From Phycisphaerales bacterium (GTDB lineage Bacteria > Planctomycetota > Phycisphaerae > UBA1845 > Fen-1342): a stretch of 64,000 nucleotides of DNA. Position numbers and translations under genes: made by a program. The notes under the pieces are model-generated. The model worked only from the letters and a program-made list of their open reading frames with translations. It had not been told where the DNA came from and did no database searches. How positions within the stretch are numbered: the first letter of the stretch is position 1; each line of letters starts with the position of its first letter. The stretch lies in contig JADJWG010000002.1 in NCBI GenBank assembly GCA_016716475.1, positions 930,001 to 994,000 of the forward strand, given 5' to 3'. Of the stretch, positions 25,040 through 34,852 are shown in pieces.

Positions 25040-28000
25040 CTAGGGCAGTTTCTGAATCAGGTCTTCCAGCTCACGCACCTTCGCGGCGTCGTTCGACGCC
25101 CGGGCCCGTTCGACCGCTTCGCTCCACACCCGCCGCGCATCCACCGGCCGCCGCAGGGCTTCGTAGACGTACCCCAGACGCCGGTTCACGTCCACACTTA
25201 CCCCCCCCAGTCGCCGCGCATCCTCCAGCAGCGTCAGCGCCTCCTGCATCCGGTTGTTCTTGAAGTACACCCAGCCGATCGTGTCGAGCATCGTCGCCGT
25301 CGCCGCCGAGGCCCCTACGCGCGTGCGCAGCCGTTCCGCATACTCCAGAGCTTCGGCCAGCGCCTGGTTCGGCGGCTCGGCTGTCACCAGCAGAAAAGCC
25401 AGATTGTTCAAGGCGACGGGGTGATTCGCATTCTGCGCCAGCACCTGCTCGTAAGCCGCGCGCGTCGCGGCCACATCCCCCAGCCGCTCGTAGGCCAGCG
25501 CTGCCGTGAGTAACGCCGCCTGGTGCTCGGCCGAGTCCGGTGGCAGTTTCTCCAGCACCGGCCGGAGCAGCCCAAGCGCTTCCTCGGGCTCACCGCGATC
25601 CAGTGCGAACTGCCCCCGCATGGTCTGCACGCGATCCACCCCGATCGGGGCAAGTCCATCCATCTGCGCCGCCGCCGCCAGCACACCATCCACTTCCGAA
25701 GCCGGAAGTGCCTCCTTGACGGCACTGATCACCTCGCCCAGGAGGCCCAATTCAAGTCGCCCGGCTGTCGCTACGGCCGCCGCCCAAGCCCGCCGCGCGC
25801 CGTCCGCATTGCCGAGTGTACCTTCTGCCTTGGCGCGCTCCACCAGCAGTCGTGCGCTCCAGTCGACCGCAACCTGTGCCCGCATATTCGTCGAGATCTG
25901 TGCCCGCAGGGAGGCCGGCAACCGCTGGAGCAGTGCATCCAACTCGAATAACAGTGAATCCGGCTTGTCTCCACGCAGCCCCTCGGCTTCAGCCGCCAGC
26001 ACCTGCAACTGCGCCAACGTATCACGTGGCCGGCCCGCCCGTGTCAGCGCATTCATCTGCGCCAGCATCGCACTCGCCGCCAGTTGCAGCGAAGCTCCCC
26101 GCGCGCCCGCGATCCGCGCTTCCTCCATGGCCAATTCGGCCGGCATGGTGAAGATCCGGTCGGCCGCCTGCCGGTAGTACCCGGCCGCGCTGTTGTAGTC
26201 TTCCGTGGCGCGCGCTGCCGGAGTATTTGCAGAACGCGCCCGCTCCTCGAAGAGTCGCCCAAGTTCGAACGGCCACAAGGCATCGTTGGGGTTCCGGGCC
26301 ATGGCCTCGCTAATCAGCCGCTGTGCACGCTCAAAATCGCGCCGCGTCTGATACAGGAAACGTACGATCCGCTGCACCGCGGCCTGTCGCATGAGGGTGG
26401 TCGCTGTTGGCAGCTTTTCGATGGCATCCAGCATCGCCATCCACTGCGACTCGGCGCGATCGTGCTCCACCGCCCGTTCATACAGTTCCGCGAGGGTCTC
26501 GTGCACCACCGGCGCTAGTTCCGGTGTACGTACCGCCAACTCCGCGGCGCGCTCCAGTTCGCGGCGGGCTTCGTCAAACTGTGCCAGGTCCCGGAATAAC
26601 CGGCCGCGCGTAAAGAACGCCCAGCCATTCTGCGAATCAATTTCCAGAATCCGCCCCAGGGTGGCCAGCGCCGCATCGCGCGCCCCACGCTGAATCTCGA
26701 TCTGCGCCTTGAATCCCAGGCCCGCAAGATTGTCCGGTGACTCACGCAGCAGATCCGCGAGATCCTGCTCGGCCTCGGCCAACCGCCCGTCCCGCAGCAA
26801 TGCATCCACGAGTCGACCGCGCACCGTCGCGAGTTCGTTCGGATTGACACCGCGACCGGAGGTCCGCTCGAGTACCCAGCGGCAGGCGTCAATCACTTTG
26901 TTCAAGCGGCCGATGTTGCGATAGTGCTCGATCAGCTCACGTCCGACGAACAGCTCCAACTGCCCCGCCTCGTTCGGATCACTCGCGTGTGTCGCAATGG
27001 CCTGCTGCGCCGCAAGGTACTCGCGCTCGGCGGCGGCCTCGTTGTCCTGCAGGGCATAAAGTTTGGCAAGCAACACCTGCATTTGCAGGACCGCCACGCC
27101 GTGCTGCTCAGTCATCAACCGTCTCAGCAGCGCCTCGGCCTGCGGTGCTTGGCCGGTCACAAAGTGGAAATTCACCGCCTCCTGCACCAGCGGCACGAGC
27201 CCTTCGGCCGGTACCCGCGCCAATTCGGTTGCGAAGAACGCTTCGCCACGCGCACGCAGTTCCGCGGCCGCCGGTGGCAGTGTGTCCAACCGCGCGTACA
27301 ACTGGTCCCACGCCGTGGAGTACAGCGCAGCCACGCGCAGGAGATCTCCCAGGTTGCCCGGGTCCTGTGCCAGCCGCCGTTCGCGTTCTGCAAGTGCGGC
27401 CAGCGGATCGCTCAGCTCGCGCTCCCGCTGTGCCCATCCGAGCACCCGCGGATGGTTCGGATTGATCCGCCGCACCTGCGTCCGAATTTCGCGCGCCCGA
27501 CGCTCGTACTGCGTTTTGTCCGCCCCCAGGGCCGCCCCGGCCATGCTGTCGTACGCCCGCTGCAACAGGTCGGCTATGTCCACATTCTGCGGACTCGCCG
27601 CCAGCGCCCCTTCGAGCGTTTCCGTGGCCTCTCGGGCCCGGTTGGCACCCAGGAGCGCACGCGACAACAGCAGTGCCAACTCGTCAGAGGCCGGCAGTGC
27701 CCGCTGCGCCTGCCGGAACTCGCGAATCGCGTCGTCAAACTTCCCGCGCGCCAGCGCCAACTGCCCACGGTAGGTCGCGCCACCGGCCTGATCCCAGCCA
27801 CGGCGATCACCATGCGTCGCAAGCTGCGCCGCGAGCGCTTCGGCGCGCTGCTCATCCGCGACCCGCCCGTGCCGCTCAAACAGCGTCAAGCGCAACCGGA
27901 ACTCCTGGTCGAGCAAGCCCATATCAACCGTCCCGGCCTGCTGCTGCAACCGCCCCAGGATTTCAAGAGCACGTTCCGCATCGAACTGGCGGTATACGTT

Positions 28001-30148
28001 GTAGGCCGTCTGCTCCCGCCGAAGCGGATCTTCGATCAGCGCCAGTACGTCGTTCAGTTCGGCCTCGGCGGCCGCCAGCTCGGCCCCCTGCAGACGACCC
28101 GGCTCGCGGTGCCGCAAACCCCATCGCAATAGCGCCAGACTCGGCCGGACCGCCGGCCGCTCGTCCTTCGCCAGCAACTCGTCCGCCAGTCGGAGCGCCT
28201 CATCGGCATTCGTCAGGAGCGCTGTCGCCTGCTGTGCTGCGACTACGAACTCCTCATCGGAGCTGTTCCCGTCATTGAGCACGTGCTGGTACAGCTTGAG
28301 CGCCTGATCCACCTGGTTCGAACGCGCCGCCACCTGGGCCATGTACAACCGCATCGACGGCGTGTCGGCTTCGCCCTCCCGCGGCGCAGCCGTACCGAGC
28401 GCCGTACGGGCCAGCAGGGCTAGCCGCTCCCAACCCTCGCGCTGCCCACCCCGCTCCGCCGCCGCCTGCACCACCCGCAGCAGTTGAAGCGCTTCTTCGG
28501 GCTGATTGAGTTGGAGGCGCGCCTGCGCCAGCATCAACATGAACGGCACCGGGGGTTCGAGACGCGCCTGTTCATACTGCTGGCGCGCCTGCTGACCAAA
28601 CTCGACGACCTTCCCGAGCTGCCCCTCCTCGTAGTAGCGTGACGCCAACTCCTCGCTTGGCAAGCGCGGCACACCCGCCGTTTCCAGCCAGAAGCCCGCG
28701 TTGTCGATGTTTGCCGCCGACGCAGTCTGCCGCGCCTCCTCGAACGCCAGGATCGCGGCCTTGTTGTTCCGCTCGAATGTCAGGTATTGCCCGCGCATGT
28801 AGTGTGTCAGTGGATGCTGCGGGTACTTGACCGCCGCGTCATCCAGGAAGTTCTTGGCCTCCCGCATCGCCGTGGCTCGAGCGGCCTCCTCCGTCTGCAC
28901 CTCACGCCTCTGCAGCGCCAACTCGAAAGCCCGCCGCAGCAGCCGCAGCCGCTGGTCCGCCTGGATGACCGCCCGCAAGGTGCGCAGCGTCTCGGTCGTG
29001 CGCTGGGCCTCGCGATACACCCCCAGCATTGCTTCGGCGACCGCATCCGGCGACACGCGCGTTCCATCCGCGTTGAAGCGGAACCGGGTCATCTCCGCGC
29101 GCAGGTTCCACGCATCGTAAAAGGCCGGAGCCAGCGCGATGGCGCGCTGCAGCAGTTGATCGATGACACCTACCTCGGACTGCACGGCCGTCATTTCTTC
29201 CGGCGTCAGTGCCGGCCCCTCCATGATGCGATCCGCCCACCGCTGCAAGAGGGCGTCGCGGGACACGACCGCCATAGAAAACGCAAGCTCCGGGCTGGTG
29301 AGCTGCCCGTCCGCGTCCGTGTGCGCGGTACGCGCCGCTTCCAGCCGTGCGACCGCTGCCTTCAAGTGTGCATCGGCTTCTTCAGTGGCGCCGGCTTCAC
29401 GCGCCTGGTTCCGCAGGAATCGCAACAGGTCCACATAGGTTGCGACGATCTGGACGTCATCCGGATGCGCCGTCACCGCCGGTTCGAGTGCGACAAGAAC
29501 CCTGGCCAGGGCCTCAGGTCCCAACATTTGCCCGGCCGGGGCCTGTCGCTGCAGATACCGCAGGTAGGTCTGCGCCACGCGCGGGTCCTGTGGCGCGAGC
29601 TCGTACGCTTCGCGAGCGAGTTCGTCCCCCTCGCTGTGCCGGCTCGGGTCGGGGTCTTGCCAGAGACCTTGCGCCATCGCGGCCGCGGCTTGCCCATCCT
29701 GCGGATCAAGACGGCGCAGTTTCTCACCCACCTCGCGCCACTTCGCGGGATACCACACCTGCCGGCTGATCCATTGTAACCGCAACAAACCGGCCAGGTG
29801 TATCCGCAGGATGTTCGGATCGTTCGGCCGTTGGGCGTTCGCCGTGGTCAGTTCACCGTTCCAGACACCCAACTCCCCGAGTTCCAGCAGGCAATCGGCC
29901 TGCTTGGCAAGGTACGCTACGTCGGCCTCACCCGCGCGGGCGCTGACCCGGTATGCTTCCTTGTAGAAGCGACTGGCTTGCAGCAGATCGCCGGCGGCCG
30001 CACGGCGCGCCGCCATCTCAGCCAATGTCGCCGCGTCACGCTGGGTCTGTTGCTGCAGGATCAGTGCGAAGACGGATAGCACGAGCAGCATGCCCATCAC
30101 GGTCAGGAAGGCCACCAGGTTCTTGTTGAGCCGCTTTTGCTTGGCCAT
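25040..30148 (-). CDS. Giant membrane-anchored TPR protein of the exosortase locus
   Basis: The 1,702-residue protein has a short basic N-terminus and one membrane helix (VAFLTVMGMLLVLSVFALIL, about 12-31), followed almost entirely by tetratricopeptide-like helical pairs. Examples are ASRFYKEAYRVSA near the start, FDEARRELERAAELA near the middle and NHPVALNNLAFLLV near the end. Similar, shorter TPR proteins accompany PEP-CTERM/exosortase polysaccharide loci (the PrsT group), where they are thought to bridge the inner membrane and exporter. This copy is nearly twice as long. It lies between EpsI and the Wzc-like gene, all on one strand. No catalytic motif is seen. An assembly or scaffolding role in the periplasm is inferred. 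Confidence 0.8.
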   Translation of the reverse strand: MAKQKRLNKNLVAFLTVMGMLLVLSVFALILQQQTQRDAATLAEMAARRAAAGDLLQASRFYKEAYRVSARAGEADVAYLAKQADCLLELGELGVWNGELTTANAQRPNDPNILRIHLAGLLRLQWISRQVWYPAKWREVGEKLRRLDPQDGQAAAAMAQGLWQDPDPSRHSEGDELAREAYELAPQDPRVAQTYLRYLQRQAPAGQMLGPEALARVLVALEPAVTAHPDDVQIVATYVDLLRFLRNQAREAGATEEADAHLKAAVARLEAARTAHTDADGQLTSPELAFSMAVVSRDALLQRWADRIMEGPALTPEEMTAVQSEVGVIDQLLQRAIALAPAFYDAWNLRAEMTRFRFNADGTRVSPDAVAEAMLGVYREAQRTTETLRTLRAVIQADQRLRLLRRAFELALQRREVQTEEAARATAMREAKNFLDDAAVKYPQHPLTHYMRGQYLTFERNNKAAILAFEEARQTASAANIDNAGFWLETAGVPRLPSEELASRYYEEGQLGKVVEFGQQARQQYEQARLEPPVPFMLMLAQARLQLNQPEEALQLLRVVQAAAERGGQREGWERLALLARTALGTAAPREGEADTPSMRLYMAQVAARSNQVDQALKLYQHVLNDGNSSDEEFVVAAQQATALLTNADEALRLADELLAKDERPAVRPSLALLRWGLRHREPGRLQGAELAAAEAELNDVLALIEDPLRREQTAYNVYRQFDAERALEILGRLQQQAGTVDMGLLDQEFRLRLTLFERHGRVADEQRAEALAAQLATHGDRRGWDQAGGATYRGQLALARGKFDDAIREFRQAQRALPASDELALLLSRALLGANRAREATETLEGALAASPQNVDIADLLQRAYDSMAGAALGADKTQYERRAREIRTQVRRINPNHPRVLGWAQRERELSDPLAALAERERRLAQDPGNLGDLLRVAALYSTAWDQLYARLDTLPPAAAELRARGEAFFATELARVPAEGLVPLVQEAVNFHFVTGQAPQAEALLRRLMTEQHGVAVLQMQVLLAKLYALQDNEAAAEREYLAAQQAIATHASDPNEAGQLELFVGRELIEHYRNIGRLNKVIDACRWVLERTSGRGVNPNELATVRGRLVDALLRDGRLAEAEQDLADLLRESPDNLAGLGFKAQIEIQRGARDAALATLGRILEIDSQNGWAFFTRGRLFRDLAQFDEARRELERAAELAVRTPELAPVVHETLAELYERAVEHDRAESQWMAMLDAIEKLPTATTLMRQAAVQRIVRFLYQTRRDFERAQRLISEAMARNPNDALWPFELGRLFEERARSANTPAARATEDYNSAAGYYRQAADRIFTMPAELAMEEARIAGARGASLQLAASAMLAQMNALTRAGRPRDTLAQLQVLAAEAEGLRGDKPDSLLFELDALLQRLPASLRAQISTNMRAQVAVDWSARLLVERAKAEGTLGNADGARRAWAAAVATAGRLELGLLGEVISAVKEALPASEVDGVLAAAAQMDGLAPIGVDRVQTMRGQFALDRGEPEEALGLLRPVLEKLPPDSAEHQAALLTAALAYERLGDVAATRAAYEQVLAQNANHPVALNNLAFLLVTAEPPNQALAEALEYAERLRTRVGASAATATMLDTIGWVYFKNNRMQEALTLLEDARRLGGVSVDVNRRLGYVYEALRRPVDARRVWSEAVERARASNDAAKVRELEDLIQKLP

Positions 30149-30191
30149 GGGGCCACATCCTTATGAGTCTCGGGGGCGAACGCCGCTGCGG

Positions 30192-31043
30192 TCAGTGATC
30201 GGCCGCCGAATCAAACTTGCTCAGGTCCAGGTGGTCCTCCAGCAGCACGGGCAGCAACCGTTCGAGCAGGGGCTGCACTGCCGCGATGGACTCGTCCCGG
30301 GAACCGCCGCCCCTTCCATCCGAGAAGAAAATCTCAATTTTGGCATAGTAGGCGTAGCGCTGCCCCAAGTTGGCCGACGAGAGCCGCACCTGGTCCCGCG
30401 TCGTGGCATACCGTCCATTGGCATGGAAGAAATACATCACCGCACGGGTGTCCTTGTCCATGGACAGGCCATCCCGGCGGGCCACAGCGAACTCGAGCAC
30501 GCGCACCGGTACTTCGTCCTGGGGGGCACCCACACCACGTACCGGAACCCGCACGGTATCGCGCCGTAACAAGTCGTAGCCACCCGCCAGGTAGCACTCA
30601 TCGGGCACGTGCGGCACCTTGCTCTCACCCGTGTAGTACGTGATGAACACGTTAGCCATGCGGGTCCTGCTGCTCGGGGGCTGGGTCGTGTCCGTCACGA
30701 AAAACTGCGTGAACTCACGTGTCCCAAGACTCTGGATCATGTCCTCCGACATGGCCGGAATCGCGTCCGTCAACGGGTCCCGCACATACCGCGGGCCGAG
30801 CCGCGTGGTATCAAAGTTCAGCAATGGCGACAGCAGTTCCACCGGTTCCTTGCGAAAATACCAGCCGAACCAGTTCTTCGCCGCCGAAAGTCCCAGCGCC
30901 GCGCTCAGCAGGAATACCACGCAGATCCAGTAACGGACGCTCGAGCGGCGGACCACGTCGGCGAACAAGTTGCCCACCGGGGCCGCCAAGGCGCGTTCCT
31001 GTTTTGCGGGCGTCGTCGCCATATCGCTGCCGTTTCCTCGCAT
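30192..31043 (-). CDS. EpsI-family exosortase-associated protein
   Basis: The 283-residue protein has one N-terminal membrane helix (YWICVVFLLSAALGLSAA) and the EpsI/DUF3485 core: VFITYYTG followed by HVPDECYLAGGYDL, the family signature in which His, Cys and Gly residues are conserved. EpsI proteins accompany exosortases, sometimes fused to them, and serve extracellular polysaccharide production or protein sorting by an unknown mechanism. The ATG at 31043 overlaps the exosortase stop as TAATG, so the two are translationally coupled. A second in-frame ATG at 31022, with GAGGAA upstream, is also possible. Confidence 0.85.
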   Translation of the reverse strand: MRGNGSDMATTPAKQERALAAPVGNLFADVVRRSSVRYWICVVFLLSAALGLSAAKNWFGWYFRKEPVELLSPLLNFDTTRLGPRYVRDPLTDAIPAMSEDMIQSLGTREFTQFFVTDTTQPPSSRTRMANVFITYYTGESKVPHVPDECYLAGGYDLLRRDTVRVPVRGVGAPQDEVPVRVLEFAVARRDGLSMDKDTRAVMYFFHANGRYATTRDQVRLSSANLGQRYAYYAKIEIFFSDGRGGGSRDESIAAVQPLLERLLPVLLEDHLDLSKFDSAADH

Positions 31044-32041
31044 TACGATTGTGTCTTGGCGGGGGTCGCATCATCGTCCACTTCTTCTTCCACGAAGAGG
31101 ACGTCGAGCAGGCGACCCAGCCCGGCGAAGATCGCAAAAGCCAACCCAATGACAAGGAGCCCCAGCATCGTGTGATAGGTGCCAGAGGCATATTTCGGAT
31201 CCACGAACACATGCAGCCAACACGTGACGGTTACGCGGATGAAGTTGCAGAAGGTCGCAATCGGCACGCAGGCAGCCACCAGGACCAGGCGGTGCCACAT
31301 GGGCCGTTCCGACATGAACGCCACCGCGACCCCCAGCGCGCACAGCGTCACCGTGCTGCGCATCCCGCTGCACGCATCCGCGACGCCGATGACCCCATCG
31401 TGCTGCAGTCCCGGTCGCAACGGTGTCGGTGGGTGATAGGAATATTCGAGATTCGATCCCAGCCGCCACACGTCGAGGTGCGGCGAGAGGTTCAACACCG
31501 CCGCGGCCACTGTCGCAGCCATGCGGCGCAGTGGATCAGTCAACTCAAAGTACAGCCGTTGCGGCATCGGAATCGCAAAGAACAGGAACATCCACGGCAC
31601 CCCGAGATAGCGCAGGTTCGGCACGCCGCACAGGAAGATGATCGTGCCCAGTAGCGTGATCATCAGCCCCAGCGGCTGCGCGTAACCGAAGGCCAGCAGG
31701 CCGCTCAACGACCACACATACAGCAGAAATCCGCCCACCATGATCGGCAGTCCCACCCAGGCCTGCCGCACAGGCGTCTTCCGAATCTCGTCCCACCGCT
31801 GGTACACCAGGTACGCGCTGAAGAGCGGAATCAGCGGGCCGTGCGACCAGTCGGGCTCGTGCAGCCAGGCATGCACAAGCTGTCCCCAACGCGGCGCCAC
31901 GAAATCGAGCAGTTCCCAGAACACCCCGATGAACAGTACCAGCAGCAGGCCGAACTTGAGCTGCGCCAGCCGGTCAAATTCCGGCCGCCCGCCGTCCCGC
32001 ATGGATGCCTGCCACGTACCCGCCGCCACATTCGTCTCCAC
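31043..32041 (-). CDS. Exosortase (cysteine transpeptidase family membrane protein)
   Basis: The 332-residue polytopic membrane protein carries the exosortase catalytic triad: Cys224 in ADACSGMRS, Arg269 in CNFIRVT, and His290 in TYHTMLGL. HGPLIPLFSAYLVY near residue 67 is the usual N-terminal hallmark. Exosortases process C-terminal PEP-CTERM or related signals on exported proteins, usually alongside exopolysaccharide biosynthesis. The C-terminus ends in an acidic cytoplasmic-like tail. It is 40 bases downstream of the Wza-like gene and overlaps EpsI. No protein in the window shows a clear sorting signal, so its substrates are encoded elsewhere or use an unrecognised tail. Confidence 0.88.
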   Translation of the reverse strand: METNVAAGTWQASMRDGGRPEFDRLAQLKFGLLLVLFIGVFWELLDFVAPRWGQLVHAWLHEPDWSHGPLIPLFSAYLVYQRWDEIRKTPVRQAWVGLPIMVGGFLLYVWSLSGLLAFGYAQPLGLMITLLGTIIFLCGVPNLRYLGVPWMFLFFAIPMPQRLYFELTDPLRRMAATVAAAVLNLSPHLDVWRLGSNLEYSYHPPTPLRPGLQHDGVIGVADACSGMRSTVTLCALGVAVAFMSERPMWHRLVLVAACVPIATFCNFIRVTVTCWLHVFVDPKYASGTYHTMLGLLVIGLAFAIFAGLGRLLDVLFVEEEVDDDATPAKTQS

Positions 32042-32080
32042 TGTGACCCGTAACCGTGGACCCCGCGGCCCGCGCGCCGC

Positions 32081-33637
32081 CTAGAACAACAACCCGCGCG
32101 ACGATCGCTGTTGCAACCGCACCGCCTCCGGATTGGGCCGGCCGCCGTACGCATCCTGATCCGCGAAATTCCGGTCGTAGACGAACCCGAACCCGTATGT
32201 GAATCGGAACGAATTGCGGATGACGAACAGGAACGGCGCCACAATACTCGTGCCGACGTTCAGGATGTCCTCATCCCGCATAAAGAAGTCCTCCTGTAAC
32301 CCGGCGAAAATCGCATCGAGGTTCACCGGAATCGTCGTCTGCTTATCGGTCCCGGGCTCGCGTCGAATCACCTCGGCCCGCATTGGCCAGGCCAGCGGCG
32401 ACATGCCACCGGCGATCGCAATCGCTTGTTTGACCGTGATTTGCCGGCCGCCGAACGCGTACACCCCCGGCCGGACTACCTCGCCCATAATGTAGAATAC
32501 GCCTACGTCGACCGGAACGTTCACCGTGTCCCGGTTTTGCAGGACGATGTTGAAGCGCTCCGCCCCCGCCTTGAGTTGTGACAAGTCGATCTCGATCACC
32601 CGCTGACGAAAACCGATGTCCGTGATGGCGTCCCAGTCGAACGGCTGTTCGTAATTCTCCTCGGTGATCAGGGCAGGCAGGGCCGGGGCCAGCGCATCCT
32701 CGCGCCGCATCGTCGGTGCCGAGAGAACTTCCCCTGTAGCCGGGTCAAATACGAATGGCGTGATTCCTGGTTCGGGAGCGGTACCAGTGGGCTGGGTATC
32801 CGTCCGCACCCGCGGCTGGACCATCAAATCTTCCAATTCCTCGCGCCGGGGCGGAGCGGGCTCGGTCGGCGGCGGCTGTCCCGCACCCTCCTGGCTCGCC
32901 AGTGACACAGGCGCAAAAATATCCTCGTCCGGTGGTTCAACAAGCAGGCCGCCGTCGTTCCGGATGGGAGCCGCGGGCTCCGTGCGCGGTGCGGCTGCGT
33001 TGGAGGTCTCACGCCGAATGACGTAGGCCCGGCGGGCCGATGGATCCACATCTCCCGCCATACCCAGCAGATCCAGCATCCGCATGTTCGGATCCGTGAT
33101 GGGGTACGGACCCGACTGTCGGAATGCTCCAATGGCCATGACGACCCGGCCACGTCGCACCTGGGAAAACACCGTTACGACCGGACGCGGCAGGATGCGT
33201 GCCTCCACGAGCCGTGCCCGCAACTCCTGCTCCACCTCCCGTTCTGTCAGTCCTTCGACGCGTACAGCACCGACCTCGGGAAGTCGAATCTCCCCGAGTG
33301 GACTCACCTCGTAGACTGCTTCGTACGGCACACCGGCTGTCAATAAGTCCAGGATGCTGATCTGCAGTGTGTCGCCCGGCGACAGCCGGTACTCGTCGTA
33401 CCGTGCCACCAGGTCCTCCGGCCGGGGCTCGTTCGCTCCGACAATGCCAGGCGGCGTTTCGAGGGGGCTCAGGACCCGGAGAATCTCCGTCTCATGCGGT
33501 TCCAGCCAGAACCGACCAACCTTGGTCGGGTCCAGAAAACTCTTCGGCGGCACCATCGCACAGCCACCCAAGCCCGCCAGTGCGATTACCCCCAGGGCAA
33601 CCGCTGACGTGACCCGCAGCGTCCGACCGTCTGCCAT
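32081..33637 (-). CDS. Wza-like polysaccharide export lipoprotein (Poly_export/SLBB)
   Basis: The 518-residue protein begins with a lipoprotein signal (GVIALAGLGGC). A Poly_export domain follows (YRLSPGDTLQISILDLLTAG, VSPLGEIRLPEVGAVRVEGLT), then SLBB-like repeats (VVMAIGAFRQSGPYPIT; FYIMGEVVRPGVYAFGG). A 150-residue Pro/Glu-rich insert of low complexity separates the two SLBB segments, longer than in typical Wza proteins. Wza-type proteins form the outer-membrane exit channel for exopolysaccharide. ATG 33637 has GAAGGAG nine bases upstream and gives the proper signal length. It is the first gene of the operon, with a candidate promoter at 33751-33780. Confidence 0.87.
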   Translation of the reverse strand: MADGRTLRVTSAVALGVIALAGLGGCAMVPPKSFLDPTKVGRFWLEPHETEILRVLSPLETPPGIVGANEPRPEDLVARYDEYRLSPGDTLQISILDLLTAGVPYEAVYEVSPLGEIRLPEVGAVRVEGLTEREVEQELRARLVEARILPRPVVTVFSQVRRGRVVMAIGAFRQSGPYPITDPNMRMLDLLGMAGDVDPSARRAYVIRRETSNAAAPRTEPAAPIRNDGGLLVEPPDEDIFAPVSLASQEGAGQPPPTEPAPPRREELEDLMVQPRVRTDTQPTGTAPEPGITPFVFDPATGEVLSAPTMRREDALAPALPALITEENYEQPFDWDAITDIGFRQRVIEIDLSQLKAGAERFNIVLQNRDTVNVPVDVGVFYIMGEVVRPGVYAFGGRQITVKQAIAIAGGMSPLAWPMRAEVIRREPGTDKQTTIPVNLDAIFAGLQEDFFMRDEDILNVGTSIVAPFLFVIRNSFRFTYGFGFVYDRNFADQDAYGGRPNPEAVRLQQRSSRGLLF

Positions 33638-33750
33638 ACTCAGTACTCCTTCGCGCCCCACGGCCACGGGGTGCCCGGTTCGGCTGGACCGGTGGGGATT
33701 TGCGGCGCGGAACACGCCGGGCTTTCTCCCGAAACTACAGCGCGGCCGAG

Positions 33751-33780
33751 ACTGTAACTGGCGCGCGGAACCACTGTCAA
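33751..33780 (-). promoter_or_regulatory. Candidate promoter of the exopolysaccharide/exosortase operon
   Basis: The minus strand has a perfect TTGACA, an 18-base spacer and TACAGT (four of six matches). Transcription would begin near 33744, leaving a leader of about 107 bases before the Wza-like start codon. Confidence 0.5.
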
Positions 33781-34120
33781 ACTCACTCCGGCTCAGCAGT
33801 TATTCGTCACTGCCATGCCGCCTCGGCCTGATGGGCAGGACCAGCACCCGCTCAGGCACTTCCGACGTGACATTTATCGGCGCATTCACGCGCACGGCTT
33901 GGGGCCACTTTCTTCGGCCGCCCTGACTACACCGCTCCGTGCAGCCCAATTCCAACGCGCACCGTCACCGTCTCACAGTCCGAAAACGCTGCCTGCGGTG
34001 GCAACCCGTGCGCTTCCTTCGCCCTATCGACCGAATGCCAGAGCGAAACACCCCCACAGACCCGATAGTACGCGGGGAAGTCGGCTCCGCGCCGATCTGC
34101 CTCAGGGTCCGTGGCCCCGG
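33781..34120. other. Divergent intergenic region without a recognised gene
   Basis: The 340 bases between the Wza operon promoter and the NeuD-like start contain an open plus-strand frame continuous with NeuD, but its translation is Arg/Pro/His-rich and not conserved-looking. No terminator, strong plus-strand promoter or RNA structure stands out. Confidence 0.55.
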
Positions 34121-34852
34121 ATGGACAATATGCTCCCTGCTCCACACGCCGATTCCCGCCGGACCCCGCCACTGCGAGTCTTCATTCTCGGCGCCGGCGG
34201 CCACGGCCGCGTGGTGCTCGATATTCTGCTCCAAGCCGGTCGGTACGAAGTCGCTGGACTGTTGGATAACAACGCGGACATTCATGGCCGGAGGATCGAC
34301 GGCTTCCCCGTCCTGGGCGCCATCGACGATCTCGTTCCGCTGGCGGAGGCCCACGGTGCTGCCGGAGTCCTCGTCGCAATCGGCGACAACGGCGTCCGTC
34401 GCGGGCTGGCACGCCGGATCGAGGCCGCCGGGCTTGACCTGATCTCCGCAATTCACCCCGCCGCAACGATTGCAAGGAATGCGACGATCGGGCGAAACGT
34501 GGTGATCGCGGCCGGCGCGGTCGTTTGTGCACACTGCCAAGTGGGAGACTCCGTGATCCTCAACACCGGCTGTATCGTGGATCATCAGACCATGATCGGC
34601 GAGGGCGTCCACATTTGCCCCGGTGTGCGCATCGCCGGGCGGGTGAAAATCGAATCCGGCGTGTTCGTCGGAATCGGAGCGACCATCGTGCCCAAGGTCA
34701 CACTGGGGTGCGAATCCATCGTCGGCGCCGGCACCGTCGTCATTGAGGATGTGCCCGCGCTTGCGACCGTCGTCGGCGTGCCGGCACGCCGTGTGAAGCT
34801 CGCCGCCGCGAGTGAAGATATCGCTGCCATGCTGTTACCTGCTCACACCTGA
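34121..34852 (+). CDS. NeuD/PglD-type sugar O- or N-acyltransferase
   Basis: The protein has about 243 residues. It opens with the nucleotide-sugar-binding Rossmann segment VFILGAGGHGRVVLDIL. From about residue 105 it becomes a left-handed beta-helix of hexapeptide repeats (ATIARNATIGRNVVIAAGAVV, HICPGVRIAGRVKIESGVFVGIG). This is the NeuD/PglD/EpsM family, which acetylates UDP-sugars or sialic acids using acyl-CoA. The catalytic His lies in VDHQTMIGEGVH. In-frame ATGs at 34121 and 34130 are both possible. Its position beside the Wza operon, divergently transcribed, suggests it decorates the exported polysaccharide. Confidence 0.88.
   Translation: MDNMLPAPHADSRRTPPLRVFILGAGGHGRVVLDILLQAGRYEVAGLLDNNADIHGRRIDGFPVLGAIDDLVPLAEAHGAAGVLVAIGDNGVRRGLARRIEAAGLDLISAIHPAATIARNATIGRNVVIAAGAVVCAHCQVGDSVILNTGCIVDHQTMIGEGVHICPGVRIAGRVKIESGVFVGIGATIVPKVTLGCESIVGAGTVVIEDVPALATVVGVPARRVKLAAASEDIAAMLLPAHT

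Noticed and set aside
26924..28132. Plus-strand open frame inside the giant TPR gene
   Set aside because: Third-position GC bias of the TPR gene keeps the antisense frame open; no conserved feature is seen.
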